Shown here: one piece after another, positions 33,100 to 44,543 of the stretch
Numbering within the stretch: position 1 is the first letter of the stretch
How the letters are laid out: each line of letters opens with the position of its first letter
Assembly: GCA_023213395.1 (NCBI GenBank)
Contig: CM041465.1
Span: forward strand, 69,695,741-69,759,740
Direction: 5' to 3'
DNA: 64,000 nucleotides
Source of the DNA: Cycas panzhihuaensis
Taxonomy: Eukaryota > Cycadophyta
The notes under the pieces: generated by a model
What the model was told of the DNA's origin: nothing
The model's database searches: none
Seen by the model: only the letters and a program-made list of their open reading frames with translations
Position numbers and translations under genes: made by a program

Positions 33100-33774
33100 C
33101 TAGCTTTGTTGATTTGTTCTAAGAAGCAAAGTAGAAGGTTGTCGCTGTAACATTTCAATCTCTTTTTTCAATGCTTCTAATTCAGGATTCATTCCCCATT
33201 GGGAAATGTTTATTGCCATCTATCCAAGCATCTGGAACACCGGCTACAAGTACCTCATTTTCATTTGGTTTTCAAATCTTAGAGCTAAGTATTTTACTTG
33301 CTCATAACTATTCAATGGATGCAAGGTAACTTTCTCCTTTAGGTGAGGCAGCAATCCTTGGACAACGTATTTCAAGGATAACATAGGATTCATGGGAATC
33401 GAAGGATCCATTTTATTCATAATAATTCTTAATCTGCTATCGAAATCATTGACAGACTCACCTGGTATCTAGCGGATTTCTTCCAAGGCCTGAAAGATGG
33501 CCATTGAATCCTGTGGTCTTTGGAACATATCCAAGAATTGTGTCTGAATCACCTCCCATGTTGGACTAGTTGCCGAAATGTACTAATACCAAGCTATTGC
33601 GACTCCTCTTAATGTTGAAAAGAATCGAGCCTTGATCTCTTCGGGGTCTTGAATTCTTTTGATTTTTAACATGTTGGAAAAAAGGGCTAGATGGTCCCCT
33701 AGGTCACCCGAGCCATCAAATTGCAAATGTTCGAACACAACATCATTCTGGATAATCACATATGGAGGGTTCAT
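33100..33774 (-). pseudogene. G2 gag capsid-like domain
   Basis: From 33774 the frame reads VVFEHLQFDGSGDLGDHLAL, FFSTLRGVAIAWY and WEVIQTQFLDMFQ, the classic retrotransposon gag domain. It continues through SLKYVVQGLLPHLKEKV and a coiled-coil-like stretch (LEALKKEIEMLQRQP) to about 33100. Stops at 33580 region, 33474 and 33240 break it. Confidence 0.85.
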
Positions 33775-34443
33775 CTAATTTCCCCCCACCATATTTCCTT
33801 GCGTTACATTCACCAGACCTGCTAGAATTGGGCCACTTTGTAAGTTCTTATTTGCATTCCCAATTAGAGTTCCTAAACTCGTCCCTCCTCCTAAGGGGTT
33901 CACTGTGTTAGGGGGAGTAACATTTATACTTTCAGTTTGTCCTAGGCTTCCTCTCGAAAACATCGAACCAAAAATCATTTCTGCCATTTTGTTAAATAAT
34001 GGATTCAAAACATGGGAATGAGAATCCCTAACTTCTAGAATATGGCGGTCCCATCCTGTTGCAATGGTGCTATAGACTTTAAATTTTACTGATCTTCTTT
34101 CTTCTGAGCTTATTTGTTCATCTTTTTCTTCTTTTGGGGCTTTGTCCTTCGCGCACCTTTGTCGAGTCTCTGCTTGGTTTTCCTCAAATTTTCTCCAAAT
34201 TTCCACCGAGAATTGCTTCCCTATTTCATCTTCTTTCTCCCTGCTCTTATCTTCCTGTTCTCTTGGGGTCAGGCTTCCTTCTTGTCTGCCCTTTGTAGGT
34301 TGTCTTCTTCTTACCTGCTTCCTCTCCACGGGTTCCTTAGGTTTGCGGGTCCCTTCCTCGGGTTTTTTTGTTTCCCAGCTTTGGGTTTGTTCCTGTCTTG
34401 TCTCTATCTTCTTTGCAGAGTTCACTCTTGGTGGCATGGACAA
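33775..34443 (-). pseudogene. G2 gag N-terminal charged region
   Basis: An open frame of 222 codons starting MSMPPRVNSAKKIETRQEQT. The first 110 residues are dominated by Lys, Arg, Glu and Gln (low complexity); a Gly/Asn-rich second half contains LNPLFNKMAEMIFGSMFSRG. It ends in a single TAG directly before the capsid-like domain, so the two were one protein. The start lies 72 bases inside the PBS/LTR boundary. Confidence 0.75.
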
Positions 34444-34492
34444 CCCCTTCTAATTCTTCATTCTTGAGTGCTCATCCTTCTCCTCCTATGAT

Positions 34493-34512
34493 GGATAACC
34501 GGCAATGGAACT
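34493..34512 (-). promoter_or_regulatory. G2 putative primer-binding site
   Basis: Reading the element strand, AGTTCCATTGCCGGTTATCC begins two bases after the LTR end. It keeps the TTGCCGG core of the tRNA-Asp type site used by many Tat/Athila elements but differs elsewhere, so the assignment is weak. Confidence 0.45.
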
Positions 34513-34514
34513 AA

Positions 34515-34636
34515 TGTGTTCCTATCTTTCTGCCCTACTTACTATTATTACAATATTCACACAGAACGTTCAGTAGAAAAGAACAATGTAGAGATTTATG
34601 GAGCATAAAGACCAAATTCCATTATCTGGAGGCCCT
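34515..34636 (-). repeat. G2 5' LTR, truncated
   Basis: Starts TGTGTTCCTATC and matches 25313-25434 over 122 bp. The similarity stops abruptly at the G3 junction. Confidence 0.7.
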
Positions 34637-34759
34637 ACATCTTGTAGCATTCCAAAATATGGTCAAAAATATAGCTTATTACCATTCAAATCGAAGGCCT
34701 CTAAACAACGATTCCAATGGTCCAGACGAAAGTTAAAGGAACCTACAGAGCGATGCTGG

Positions 34760-35760
34760 TCTTGAACTATATTATATTTTACTTGCGTTTGATGTAGTGT
34801 CTGTTTGATCGTGGAATGCAGTTTAGTCATGTGATCAATAAATGAAACAACTTTCTGTTGTTCTTTCTATTCATGCCCTGTGACAAAAGAATGAACGACA
34901 AATAAAAGTTCATCAGGAGCAAGTGCTTGATATCTATAGCAGACTTCAAAGGGAGATTGTCCAATAGAAACATGTTGCTCGATTATAACTATGCTAGATA
35001 TGATGGAGATGTAAGTCCCATTGTGTAGTGCTATGTTGGTAAATGTAGAGTGCATGTACCAATGTGCGATTAACCGCCTCTATTTGAGCATCAATTTGAG
35101 GATGAAAAGAAGTTGAAAATTTGAGCTAACAATCGAGTATTTTCCAAAGGGATTGCCAAAAATGACTGAGAAAACGACTATCCCTATTTGAAACTATAGA
35201 AAGTGGAAAACCATAGTGAGTTCAAACATGTTGAAAAAAATAACTCAATAGCGTGAGAAGCAAAAATGTTTTTTGTGTAGGGAATGAAAATTGCCATTTT
35301 GGAAAACTGATGAACAACGATAAATATGCAGTCGTGGCCATGCTAAGTGGTGGGTAGTCTACTGATGAAGTCCATCGAAACAGATTCCCATGGCCGACTG
35401 GGAACAAGAAGTGGTTGATAAAGTCCTAGTTTGTGATTAGATGGTTTGGATTGACTACAGAGAGAGCAACGTCGTATATAATCCTCAATTATCTTTTGCA
35501 TAGAAGGCCAGTAAAAATAACACTAAAGGTGTTGAAGAGTTTTGTTCGTTCCAAAGTGCCCGTCACAAGTCGAAGAATGAACTTCTTTAAGTAACTGTTG
35601 TCTTGGAGTGCCCATAGGAACACACAGATGATTCACTTTGTAGAGGAGTCCATCTTTGAGATGATAATCCAAAAAAGGCTCGAGATTAGTTTGTGTGGGC
35701 TGAGACAAAACAATAAGGATACGACTAAATTGGGGATCAGAAGGAAACAAATTTTGCCAT
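34760..35760 (-). pseudogene. G3 integrase
   Basis: The N-terminal piece 35750-35523 holds YHLKDGLLYKVNHLCVPMGT and HSSTCDGHFGTNKTLQHL, followed by CSLCSQSK: the HHCC motif. The core reads PWESVSMDFISRLPTT (first Asp), [13 protein letters not shown] (second Asp) and HPQIDAQIEAVNRTL (Glu) across stops. The C-terminal half to about 34760 is shredded; a chromodomain cannot be seen. Confidence 0.87.
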
Positions 35761-37000
35761 TCAGAATATGGATTGAGTGTAGTATTGATGAAGCTGGTTA
35801 AAGCTACGGTGGGAGGTCGACCAAGGAAATTAGTTACTTTGTTAGAGACACCTTTTTTGTATTTAATAACTAGTTGAAATTGTTGAATATAAGAAGCCCA
35901 TCTTAAGATGTCTGTGTTCCTGGATTTTGGATTAGGAGTTTAGAAACTGCAGTGGTTGGGGGTTAGTATGGATAATAGTTTCATTGCCAAGGAGAAAGTG
36001 TCACCAATGACGGAGAGTGTGGACAAGGGCATAAAATTCTTTGTCATAAGTACTATAATTGAGTTTGTCTTGAGAAAAGGTTTCAGAATGGTAAGCAATA
36101 GGATATCCTCCTTGGTTAAGAACAACACCAAGGGAAATTTGGGAAGTATCGATTTCTAGTTAAAAGGGTTGAGTGAGATCAGGAAGATGAAGAATAAGTG
36201 TAGTACAGAGGGCATCTTTGAGGTTTTGGAAAGATGATTTAGTAGAAGAGTTCCAGACAAAACTTGTGGAATTTTTGGTAAGAATGTCAAGTGGATGTGC
36301 AATGCTAGAGAAGTGGGAAATAAACTTCCTATAAAAGTTGACAGAACCAAGAAAACTTTTGAGCTCAGTTAGAATAGAAGGGGTTGGCCATTGCTGAATT
36401 ATTTGGACCTTTTCTGAATCAACATGAACGGCATCTTCGTTAATGATGAATCCAAGATAAAAGATAGATCTTTGGGCGAAGAAACATTTCTTGAATTTGG
36501 CTTTGAATTGATGTTGTCATAACAAAGCCATGACCGTATCGACATGATGAAGATGTTCCTCCAAATTGTTGTTGAAGACCAAGGTATCATCAAGATAGGC
36601 AATGACAAATTTACCCAAGTGAGGGCGAAAAATGCTATTAATAAGCCACATGAAAGTGGCAAGAGCATTAGTCAAACCGAAGGTATGACTAATGATTCAT
36701 AAAGGCCATTTTTAGTCTTGAAGGTTGTTTTCCAAGTATCTCGATCTTCGACCCAAACTTAATGGTACTCAGAGGTCAAGTTAATTTTAGTAAAATATTT
36801 AGCTTCCTTCAGATGATCCAATAAGTCATCAATGCATGGAAGTGGGTATCGATTCTTAACATTGATTTTGTTAAGAACTCGATAATCAATACATAGACGC
36901 CATTCTTTATTTTTTTTGGAAATGAGGATTACAGGTGAGCCACAAGGAGAACAACTTGGTTGAATTTTACCTTCGTCAATCAACTAAGCCAGTTGGCGCT
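35761..37000 (-). pseudogene. G3 reverse transcriptase and RNase H
   Basis: The RT piece 36983-36759 has GSPVILISKKNKEWRLCIDY and YFTKINLTSEYH. After a frameshift the catalytic IAYLDDTLVFN (36600 region) keeps both Asp. It is followed by FLGFIINEDAVHVDSEKVQI and FLGSVNFYRKFI. RNase H reads EIDTSQISLGVVL, IAYHSETFSQDKLNYSTYDK and HTLRHW. Stops and shifts are frequent. Confidence 0.88.
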
Positions 37001-37800
37001 CTAATTCAACATAAGTGAGAGGAGTAGTGCAATATGGAGCTTGATTGGGAAGTGAAGAACTTGGAACAAGATCAATAGAATGTTGCACAACACGTATTGG
37101 AGGAAGTCCCTTAGGTTCTGCAAAGACATCAGAGTATGTATCTAAAAGAGCTTTTATTGCTTTTGGAGGCGTTTTAGTATAATTTTCCTTTTCTGCTTGA
37201 CGAATTACACAAAGTACCATCTGCTTAGAGGTGTTGACAAGTCTGACTGCAATATTGCCAATGATGAGAGCCAATGATGGAGAAGCACTATTTACAGAAA
37301 TTAGTTTATATGCCTTCCCATTTTTGTGAAGTGTATAAGTATTATGATACCCATCAGACAATGCTTGTCAATCATGTTGATAGGGACATCTTGAGAGAAT
37401 GTCGTTGCAATCCATAGGAGTGACATCACAATCAACTGCATCCAAGAATGGTGGAATGGCAAACGTAACATGCAAACTTTGTCGACCACTACTGTGTGAC
37501 CATTAGCCGTGAGTATAGGGTTTAGGATGTGGCTTGGTCGTCAATTGTAAAGAATCCACTAATGTTTTTGAGATCAAATTCTTCATACTTCCATTATCAA
37601 TGATACAAAGAGCTAAGCAATACTTAATTTGACAATTCTTGGTGAAAAGTCATTCTCTCTAAGAAGCAGAATATTCAGTGGTCATTAGCACAAGATGTGG
37701 ATTTGGGGTCTGCAAATTAGGGACCTCTATGATTTTATCGGATTCTATCCATGCCTGATGTTTGGCGATCAAGGTGCATGATTTATGTTGCACTCAACAT
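37001..37800 (-). pseudogene. G3 protease and linker to RT
   Basis: The protease loop reads CIIDNGSMKNLIS (gypsy proteases of this group usually have DSGS or DGGS). The following FAIPPFLDAVDCDVTPMDCN corresponds to the second half. The open piece 37361-36984 holds ALLDTYSDVFAEPKGLPPIR, the well-known segment just upstream of gypsy RT. Confidence 0.78.
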
Positions 37801-38603
37801 TCAACGTCTATATGGCCTTGGCATTTGTGAAAAGAGCAATATTTTTTTGTATTAGTTGGTCGTGACACATTAGATGTTTTGGTAGTTGAGGCAGATGCTA
37901 GAGGCGATTGGGGTCTCTATTGTAACTTGCTTTCAATTTTAAGAGCAAATTGATAAGCAACTTCAAGTATAAGAATCTAGAGGAGATCCATCTCGCACTG
38001 CATAAATGAAAAAAGTCCACCAACAAATTTCAACTTAAGAATGTAGTCAGGAGTTTCTTCGAACCGGATAGAAAGTTTGACGAATTCATCAATGTATTGT
38101 TGAACAGTCTGTCCTATGACTTGTCGAAGATGTAGCCAATGTGTAGTGAGTTCATCAAGGTATCCCAAAGGATAGAACCGACTACGTATAATGTTTTTGA
38201 ATTCTGTCCATGACATAAGTGGTTTATCACAAGAGTATGTCTGCGACAATGTTAAGGCTTGTTCTGCCATATGCACTTCGACAACCATATATTTTTGTGC
38301 CTCCGTGAATTGTTGTATCTTGAAATAGGCTTCAAAACTTCGAAGCCATGCATCTAATTTGTCCGCGTTCATTGTACCTTCAAAAAATGGAATACTAATT
38401 TTGGCATCCAATTTAAATGGAGATGGTTGAATTGGAACGGGTGTTGGAATAGTCTGTTGTTGCAAAATCTGTTGAAACATGGTCATCATACTAGTGACAA
38501 AATTTTCTTAGAAAGTTTGGGCATCCCGACGTTGTTCACGAAGCTCCTGTGTTAAGAGTTCAATGATGTTCGGATGTGATTGATCCACTTGATCACGAGA
38601 CAT
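37801..38603 (-). pseudogene. G3 gag
   Basis: It starts MSRDQVDQSHPNIIELLTQE at 38603, with one stop before the 170-codon piece 38489-37977. That contains KISIPFFEGTMNADKLDAWL, SYFKIQ-type helices, WTEFKNIIRSRFYPLGY and QYIDEFVKLSIRFEET, a standard gypsy gag. A single zinc-knuckle-like CSFHKCQGHIDVEC lies near 37840. Confidence 0.87.
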
Positions 38604-38617
38604 GGTTGATCTACGTA

Positions 38618-38733
38618 GGGTACGCCTGCCTGTAGAGAGGGCTTATGGAAATATGCTCGTTTACCAGAAATTTTCAGAATGATATAGGGTACACCTGTCT
38701 ATTGTGAGGGCTTATGGCAGTATGCCCATTGTA
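38618..38733. repeat. Direct duplication of about 46 bp upstream of G3 gag
   Basis: Copies 38618-38663 and 38687-38733 share GGGTAC.CCTG.CT, GAGGGCTTATGG and TATGC.C. They are about 69 bp apart and diverged by several substitutions. Confidence 0.8.
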
Positions 38734-38744
38734 TAAAATATATG

Positions 38745-38801
38745 TATTATTATTATTATTATTTAATATATATATGCTTTTATACATACATACATACATA
38801 C

Positions 38802-38839
<38 letters not shown>

Positions 38840-38840
38840 T
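38745..38840. repeat. Compound microsatellite
   Basis: Successive (TTA)n, (CATA)n, (TA)n and (TG)n tracts. Confidence 0.95.
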
Positions 38841-38859
38841 GAACCCAAAAAATATGAAA

Positions 38860-39640
38860 ATTTAGAAGGAAAAAAGATTTTCCTGAAAAAATGCATTTTT
38901 TTGGCCTGAAAATATGGTCCCATACAATTGTACGGTTGTACGAAAATGTACGGCTAGAAATTGAAATGGGTCTTAAAAGAAAGATCTATGAGACGCCTAT
39001 CCAAATCTACAATCATTTTTTAATTGGAGGCCTGATTCTAAAGTTATTCGTGCTAGAAGAAATTTAGGAGGCAAGGGTTTCAAAGTCATTTTCATTCGTT
39101 TTGAAAAAAATATGAAATTTAATATAGCAATTGTATACTCAAAAAATAGATTTGATCAATGCGAAGAGATTAAGATCGGTTTCGAGAAATTTGCCTAAGT
39201 TTTTGGAGAAAAATCTACAGTTGAAGCTTCAAACTCGTGCCCTCCTTTTTCCTTGTTTTTTCGCTTTTCGAGTGAGATTTTTGTATCGCTCCTTTGGAAG
39301 AGTTTGACGTTCGTACAATTGCACACCTACTGGTGAATTTTCATTGAATTCTAAGCACCTTTTTTTTTGGTCAGTACAATTCTGTACGGTGGTCGTATGG
39401 CTGTCCATACACTTTTGCAGGCCCTAAAATTTGAATTTTTTTTAGGTCTTCTTAAGGCAATCGATGCTCTGTGCGTAATTCTATCTAGAAAAATGCCTTC
39501 AACCTTGTGTTTTCACAGGATGTCAAGACCTGAATCAGGCCAGAGGAATGGAAAGAAGGAATGGCTTCTCTCTTCATTGATTTCTTTGAAAATGATGTAC
39601 ATATACAAATTCAAGTTGGTTTGTATGTAGGACACATATG
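38860..39640 (+). other. Leader-like fragment related to C1/C5 leaders
   Basis: Non-coding sequence bracketed by GTACGG words: ATACAATTGTACGGTTGTAC and GTACGGCTAG near 38930, and TTCTGTACGGTGGTCGTATG near 39388. This is the same bracketing as in the leaders of C1 and C5, including a near copy of the C5 words CCATACAATTGTACGG. I see no LTR, PBS or gag attached. It may be a relic of that copia family. Confidence 0.45.
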
Positions 39641-39807
39641 CGTTCCATGCAAGACTTGTGTCACCTGTGTGCCTAATTGATAATTAGGTAACCTAAGTGC
39701 CTTTTAAATTGTTAGTAAGACTATACAAATAAATACATAAATACTCATCACCTAGCCACAAAAGCAGAGAGCTAACCCACAGATAATAGGAGAAGCCACA
39801 GCATGGA

Positions 39808-39808
<1 letters not shown>

Positions 39809-39840
<32 letters not shown>
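39809..39840. repeat. (TA)n microsatellite
   Basis: About sixteen uninterrupted TA units. Confidence 0.95.
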
Positions 39841-39842
<2 letters not shown>

Positions 39843-40878
39843 CAAAGCCTTGCACACTATGAACAAGGTTGCATATCAAAAAAACAAATTTCTCCTTCTT
39901 TGCACAACTATAGTGAAGGTTACAAGAAATAAGTTCTCCTTCTGCTTCTTTGACACAATCTTGCAGTGAGAACAATGGAGGGCCACAAGACAACCAATAA
40001 CATATATTTTTTATCTCCTCAACAAGGCTGCTAATGAAAATCTTTTTCAGACTCCTACACCATGAAAAGAGCCTTATAATCTCTTAATAAAGCAACTAGC
40101 CAAGAAAGAGCCAGAAAGCTTTCTTTCCTTTACACAATATTAGCCTTTTTAAACACAAGGCATCCAAAAATTTTTGCATGAACTAACTTTCTAAAAAATT
40201 TGCAAGCTTATTATTTCTGAAATTTGAGAGAAAAATTGAAGATTACTCCATTGGATCGCCTTCGCATGGTGAAGGTCATCACCAATATTGGAGAAGAAAT
40301 GCTTGCATCCACTTCTCAAAAGGCTTAGCTATAATACCAGATTGTGAGAAAGAAGAATGCCACAGGATCTATTCGAGAAATCAGACAAGACACATATGAA
40401 TCATGCAAAGATGATAAATAGCTTGATTAAGCAACATGCGCTACATAACATAACAAGAATAGGGAGAAGAATTGATCTACAATTCAAACTATTACATAAA
40501 AAGATAGGAAGGAGAATTGATCTACTACTCAACCTATTAGAGCTACTTCAACAGCGTAACAATGACTTGAAAACTACATGCCAAAACAAGGAAGTATGGA
40601 TCCTTATAAAGGAGTTTCAACGATCATGATTGTGACATGTAATAAATCAAAAGAGAAAGACAAATTTGAATGAAACTCTACTTTCCAAGTGGGTGAGGAT
40701 GGTGACAAGTGTGGCCATCCAATCTTGACTTTTCCACTTAGCACATGTGGAAAAAGACACAAAAGACAAAAAACAATTTAAAAATAAAACAAAAGATCAC
40801 TTTAGCATAAAGCATAAAGTGACAAAATACAAATTTACATGGTCAAGACTTAATGCTTAGGACATGAAGGTTTTAACA
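39841..40878 (-). mobile_element. C4: copia remnant (5' LTR, PBS, part of leader)
   Basis: An LTR at 40343-40878 (536 bp, TGTGAGAAAG...TTTTAACA) is similar to the LTRs of C3. A decayed PBS complement, GCTATAATACCA (40328-40339), lies on its left, so it is the 5' LTR of a - strand element. Leader sequence with the hairpin motif TTGGATCGCCTTC (40251) follows leftwards. Gag and everything beyond is missing; the remnant stops near the TA microsatellite. Confidence 0.8.
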
Positions 40879-41069
40879 CTATAGATTGCCCTTGCTATTG
40901 CTACCATCAGTTTTAATACCATTTGCGACGATGCCCAAGTATTTATGACATTTGCAACATAAAACATTCAGATATTAACATCTCATCATACATCACAATA
41001 TATTTTCCAATAATTCAAAGATAATAAAAGACTATAGAATAATAATAGATTAATATCAGATTTGTAAAT

Positions 41070-41610
41070 TGAAAGCAATGGAAATGACACAAGCACCAGG
41101 ATCTATTGAGCAACAGGATAGGACATCATAACATGAAGGACTAAACTTTAGATTAATAGAAACATGGAGTACAAAACATGAAGATAATAGGGAGGAGCAT
41201 TCAACTTCAACTCAACCTATTATAGAAACAAGTAGGAAGGAGAATTGATCTCTACACTTCACTTACAAGTGATGTTACAGTAGCATAACTCTAACTCCAA
41301 TACTACATACCAAAACATGGAAAGTAGGACTTTTTATAAAGGAGATTGAACGATCAGGATCTAAACACATGTCACTTATCAACAGTACAAGACAAATCTG
41401 ATTAGAACTCTACTTTCCTCAAAGATAAGAATGGTGACAAGTAGAGCCATCCAAAGTTGACTTTCCACAAGAACATGTTGAAAAGTCACTACAAGACAAA
41501 AGACAATTTTATAATCAAACAAATGAACACTTTAAGATAAAGGCCTAAAGTGACAAAAATACTAATGCCCATGGTCAAGACTTAATGCTTAGGACATGAA
41601 AGTTTTAACA
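41070..41610 (-). repeat. C3 3' LTR (left copy)
   Basis: 541 bp from TGAAAGCAATGG to TTTTAACA. A run of six C (41611-41616) follows, complement of the polypurine tract. Confidence 0.92.
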
Positions 41611-41611
41611 C

Positions 41612-42060
41612 CCCCCTGAATGGATACAGCATTAAGTCGAATGTTGAGGCCGTTTCTGAAATGCTCGAACTTCTCTTTTCCAAGTTGGTGAAGATCTCGG
41701 CATCAATAGATCGGCTGAAATATACCAAGAGGTTGATCCAGATGTACCTCCTTAGCCGAATCATTGTTGACGTTGTGGACATTCATTTGGGATGATGGCC
41801 ACTTGCATTGTGCAGCTATTTGGAATGATGGCCACTTGCATTGTGCAACTAAGTCCATTACATCATCCATGGCACTGGCCTGCCACTTTTCAACTGTATT
41901 AGCCTCCGCAAAAGTGGAAGATGCTGGAGTATTAAGCACTTCACCCATAAGTGCATAGTTAATAGTCGTTGGTGACCGCATTTTGGATGGATGCTTGCCT
42001 TCAACAATTTGCGAATCTGCAATGGTCTGCATATACCATTTGGGCAGCTTCTTCGTCGAT
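41612..42060 (-). pseudogene. C3 RT/RNase H remnant
   Basis: The piece 42032-41703 begins with ADSQIVEGKHPSKMRSPT, a linker also found in C2, then SSTFAEANTVEKWQASAMDD (start of RT). It then jumps to AKEVHLDQPLG, from the middle of RT. It continues with HQLGKEKFEHFRNGLNI, the last residues of RNase H, just before the polypurine tract. The RT catalytic core and nearly all of RNase H (about 1.2 kb) are deleted. A short CAAGTGGCCATC.. sequence is duplicated near 41790-41840. Confidence 0.8.
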
Positions 42061-42074
42061 GTTACTTCATGGTC

Positions 42075-43230
42075 CTATGATGGAGGTGGTTGCGAAACCT
42101 CTAAGGAAGAAGAAGGACTCAATGAAGGAACTAGGGAAGATGAGGAGGAAGAAGAAGCAACAAGTGCTGATGAAGGACAAAGTGTTGAAGAAGTCGAGGG
42201 AACCGATTCCTCAACAATTGCTTTGCCTTTGTCAAGGGAGAGAGGAATGGGACTAAACTTAATCTCTCGATTATCTTCTGCAAAGACAACGTTTGGTGAA
42301 GTGTGAATCATTTTAGTAATGGGATCAAACAAATGATATGCTTTACTGCCAGGAGCATATCCAACAAAGATGCATTTGAGACTCTTGTCATCAAATTTTC
42401 GTCTTTGCTCATGGGGAATATTCATGTAGGCCATGCATCCAAAAGTACGTAGGTGACTGCCTGTTGGTTTCTGACCTGTCTCAGCCTCCTCTGGTATCAT
42501 GCTTGAAAGTGCAGAAGTAGAGTTGCGGTTTGATAGATATGCAGCAGTGAGAAGTGCTTCTGCCCAGTACGCCAATGAGAGACCTTTCGCATGCATCATG
42601 GCTTTCACCCTACTAATCAAGGTTCTATTCATTCGTTCTGCCACACCATTTTGTTGTGGGGAATAAGGGGTTGAAAATTGGCATTTGATGCCATTCTGAA
42701 CACAGAATTGATTGAAGTCCCTAGATGTATACTCACCACCATTATCGGATCTGAGTATTTTGATGTGCATGCCTGATTTATTTTCAACCACAAGTTTAAA
42801 TTCCTTAAACTTGTTCAAATCTTCTGACTTGTGCTTAAGAAAGTAGACCCACACTTTATGTGAGTAATCATCAATGAATGTCATGAAGAATGATGATCCT
42901 CCATGAGACTGAGTGGTCATGGGACCACAGATGTCAGAATGTATAAGCTGCAACGGATGTTGTGCTCTTCAGGCCTTACCTGTTTGAAAAGGTTCACGAT
43001 ACTACTTCCCCATAAGGCATGATTCGCAAAGGCAATTACCCTTAGAGATTTTGGGTAAGCCATAAACTAGATTTTGTCTGAACATCTATCTAATGCTATC
43101 CAAATTAAGATGTCCAAATCGTTCATGCCATAGTTGAGTCCTGTTTACAGATTAGGAGACAAAGGCATGAGAAGTGCCAAATGTAGCATCTAATTTATAG
43201 AGGCCACGATCTTCATGGCCGACTGCAACT
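42075..43230 (-). pseudogene. C3 integrase
   Basis: A 292-codon uninterrupted frame (42953-42075) covers the catalytic core and C-terminus: IHSDICGP (first Asp), ILRSDNGGEYTSRDF (second Asp), PQQNGVAERMNRTL (Glu), then YWAEALLTAAYLSNR and a Ser-rich linker. All three catalytic residues are present. The zinc-binding part upstream (43230-42960) is interrupted by stops. In an element without RT this is the most intact domain. Confidence 0.92.
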
Positions 43231-43232
43231 AT

Positions 43233-43565
43233 CTAGTCCTCTTTGTTCTTGATGATACATTTCATGTCCTTAAACAATACAGTCATCTGTTGTTTATCAA
43301 ACTGACTAACAGAGAGTAAATTCTTGGGCATTCCTGGAATTAAGAAAACATTGCTGCTACGAAATGTAGAATGTTGATCATGAGGTGCAATTTGTCCTGC
43401 ACCTGATATTTCTACAGTGGCATTGTTCCCAAATATCATTGTTTCTCCTATACATTCTTGAAAATTTGATAATATATCTGCATCGCCTGTCAAATGACGT
43501 GATGCACCAAAGTCAGTGATCCATGTGTTATCATTATGACTGCCACTATATGCAAAAAAGGTCAT
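43233..43565 (-). pseudogene. C3 protease
   Basis: The 110-codon frame reads WITDFGASRHLTGDADILSN, so the DSGA active site is DFGA with Ser changed to Phe. It continues TMIFGNNATVEISGAGQI and FLIPGMPKNLLSVSQFDKQQ. Length and layout are normal for copia. Confidence 0.87.
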
Positions 43566-43699
43566 GTCACTTGGATCATGTTGAGATGTGTGGCCTTGAA
43601 AGCCACCACGATATGTTCTTTTTTGATGACCACCTCAGAATGCACCTTGAGTTGGTCCTTGTTGCTACTGCTGTTATTGGCGTTGATGCTGTTGTTAAG

Positions 43700-44543
43700 G
43701 TTGGTTTTGTTGTCGTTGATTTTGTTGTTGTTGTGGTTGTCGCAAATTACTCTATCGTTTTATGCAATTAGGATGAATGTGGCCAACTTTGCCACAATAA
43801 TGACAAATGACAGTCTTTGATTTTACATTAAGACTGCCAAATTTCTTCAGAAAACTCTGCTTGGGATGAAATGGCTACTTGGATTTGAACTTAGCTGAAA
43901 AAGCACCTAATGTGCTTGCCTCATCTTGCCGCAAGTAGATTTCTTCTTCTTGCAGCAACAAACGTTCTAACTCATTGAAAGTTAGAATCGATAAAGTGTC
44001 ATTTCGTGAAATGTCTGAAATGAAACCATTATACTCTTTAGGTAGATCATGAATTGTCGCAGTGACCAAGTTTTCATTTGGGACTGATTTACTAAGTGTT
44101 GTCAGTTGATTACTGATAGCCTTTACTGAAGATAAATAGGTTGCCATTGGAGCAACATACTTCAAACTAAACAATTTAACTTTATACATAACAATTCTTG
44201 CATCATCTTGATGTTCATACAAAGAAACAATTATATCCCAAGCATCTTTGGAAGTTGATGTAGATTCAATGTTCTGATCGACACTATCACTAATAGACAG
44301 ATGAATAAAAGCAAGTGCGACTTCATCTTTTGTTTTAAAAGAAGCTAATGCAACAGTATCAATAGGAATTAAAGTTGGTGGATTAGCAGGATCAGGAGTG
44401 GGTTCGGGTTTGGCGATTTCACCTAATACATAACTCCACAACTCGTTCATAATCGACAAATTCTTAGCTTGCTTCTGCCATGTAAGATAGTTCTTAGCAC
44501 TTGTTAGTTTAATGGTGTTTGCATTGAGCATCTGTGTTGCCAT
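43700..44543 (-). pseudogene. C3 gag
   Basis: The 222-codon open frame 44543-43875 starts MATQMLNANTIKLTSAKNYL and contains DAWDIIVSLYEHQD-type helices and FNELERLLLQEEEIYLRQDE, aligned with C2 gag. A zinc knuckle CHYCGKVGHIHPNC follows at about 43800. A Gln-rich tract with several CAG/CAA-to-TAG/TAA stops leads to the protease. Confidence 0.9.

Larger units (their letters stand above)
25313..34636 (-). mobile_element. G2: Ty3/gypsy-type element, Tat/Athila-like organisation
   Basis: A 122-bp sequence is repeated at 25313-25434 and 34515-34636, both starting TGTG and reading CTATCTTTCTGCCCTACTTA. Between them the - strand carries gag, zinc knuckles, protease, a second gag-like part, RT, RNase H, integrase and a third frame. 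The repeats are taken as LTR remnants: the right one is adjacent to a PBS-like sequence and is cut off at 34636, where G3 begins. No convincing target duplication is visible. All frames are broken. Confidence 0.8.
34637..38603 (-). mobile_element. G3: Ty3/gypsy element without recognised LTRs
   Basis: Gag, protease, RT, RNase H and integrase follow in order on the - strand. The RT box is YLDD and the integrase has PWESVSMDFI, features of the chromovirus side of gypsy, so it is not the G1/G2 type. No LTR pair, PBS or chromodomain is visible. The 3' end abuts the truncated G2 LTR. Frames are interrupted throughout. Confidence 0.85.

Noticed and set aside
34114-34467. Hydrophobic + strand frames of 103-117 codons resembling membrane proteins
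   Set aside because: They are the complement of the Lys/Glu-rich gag N-terminus of G2.
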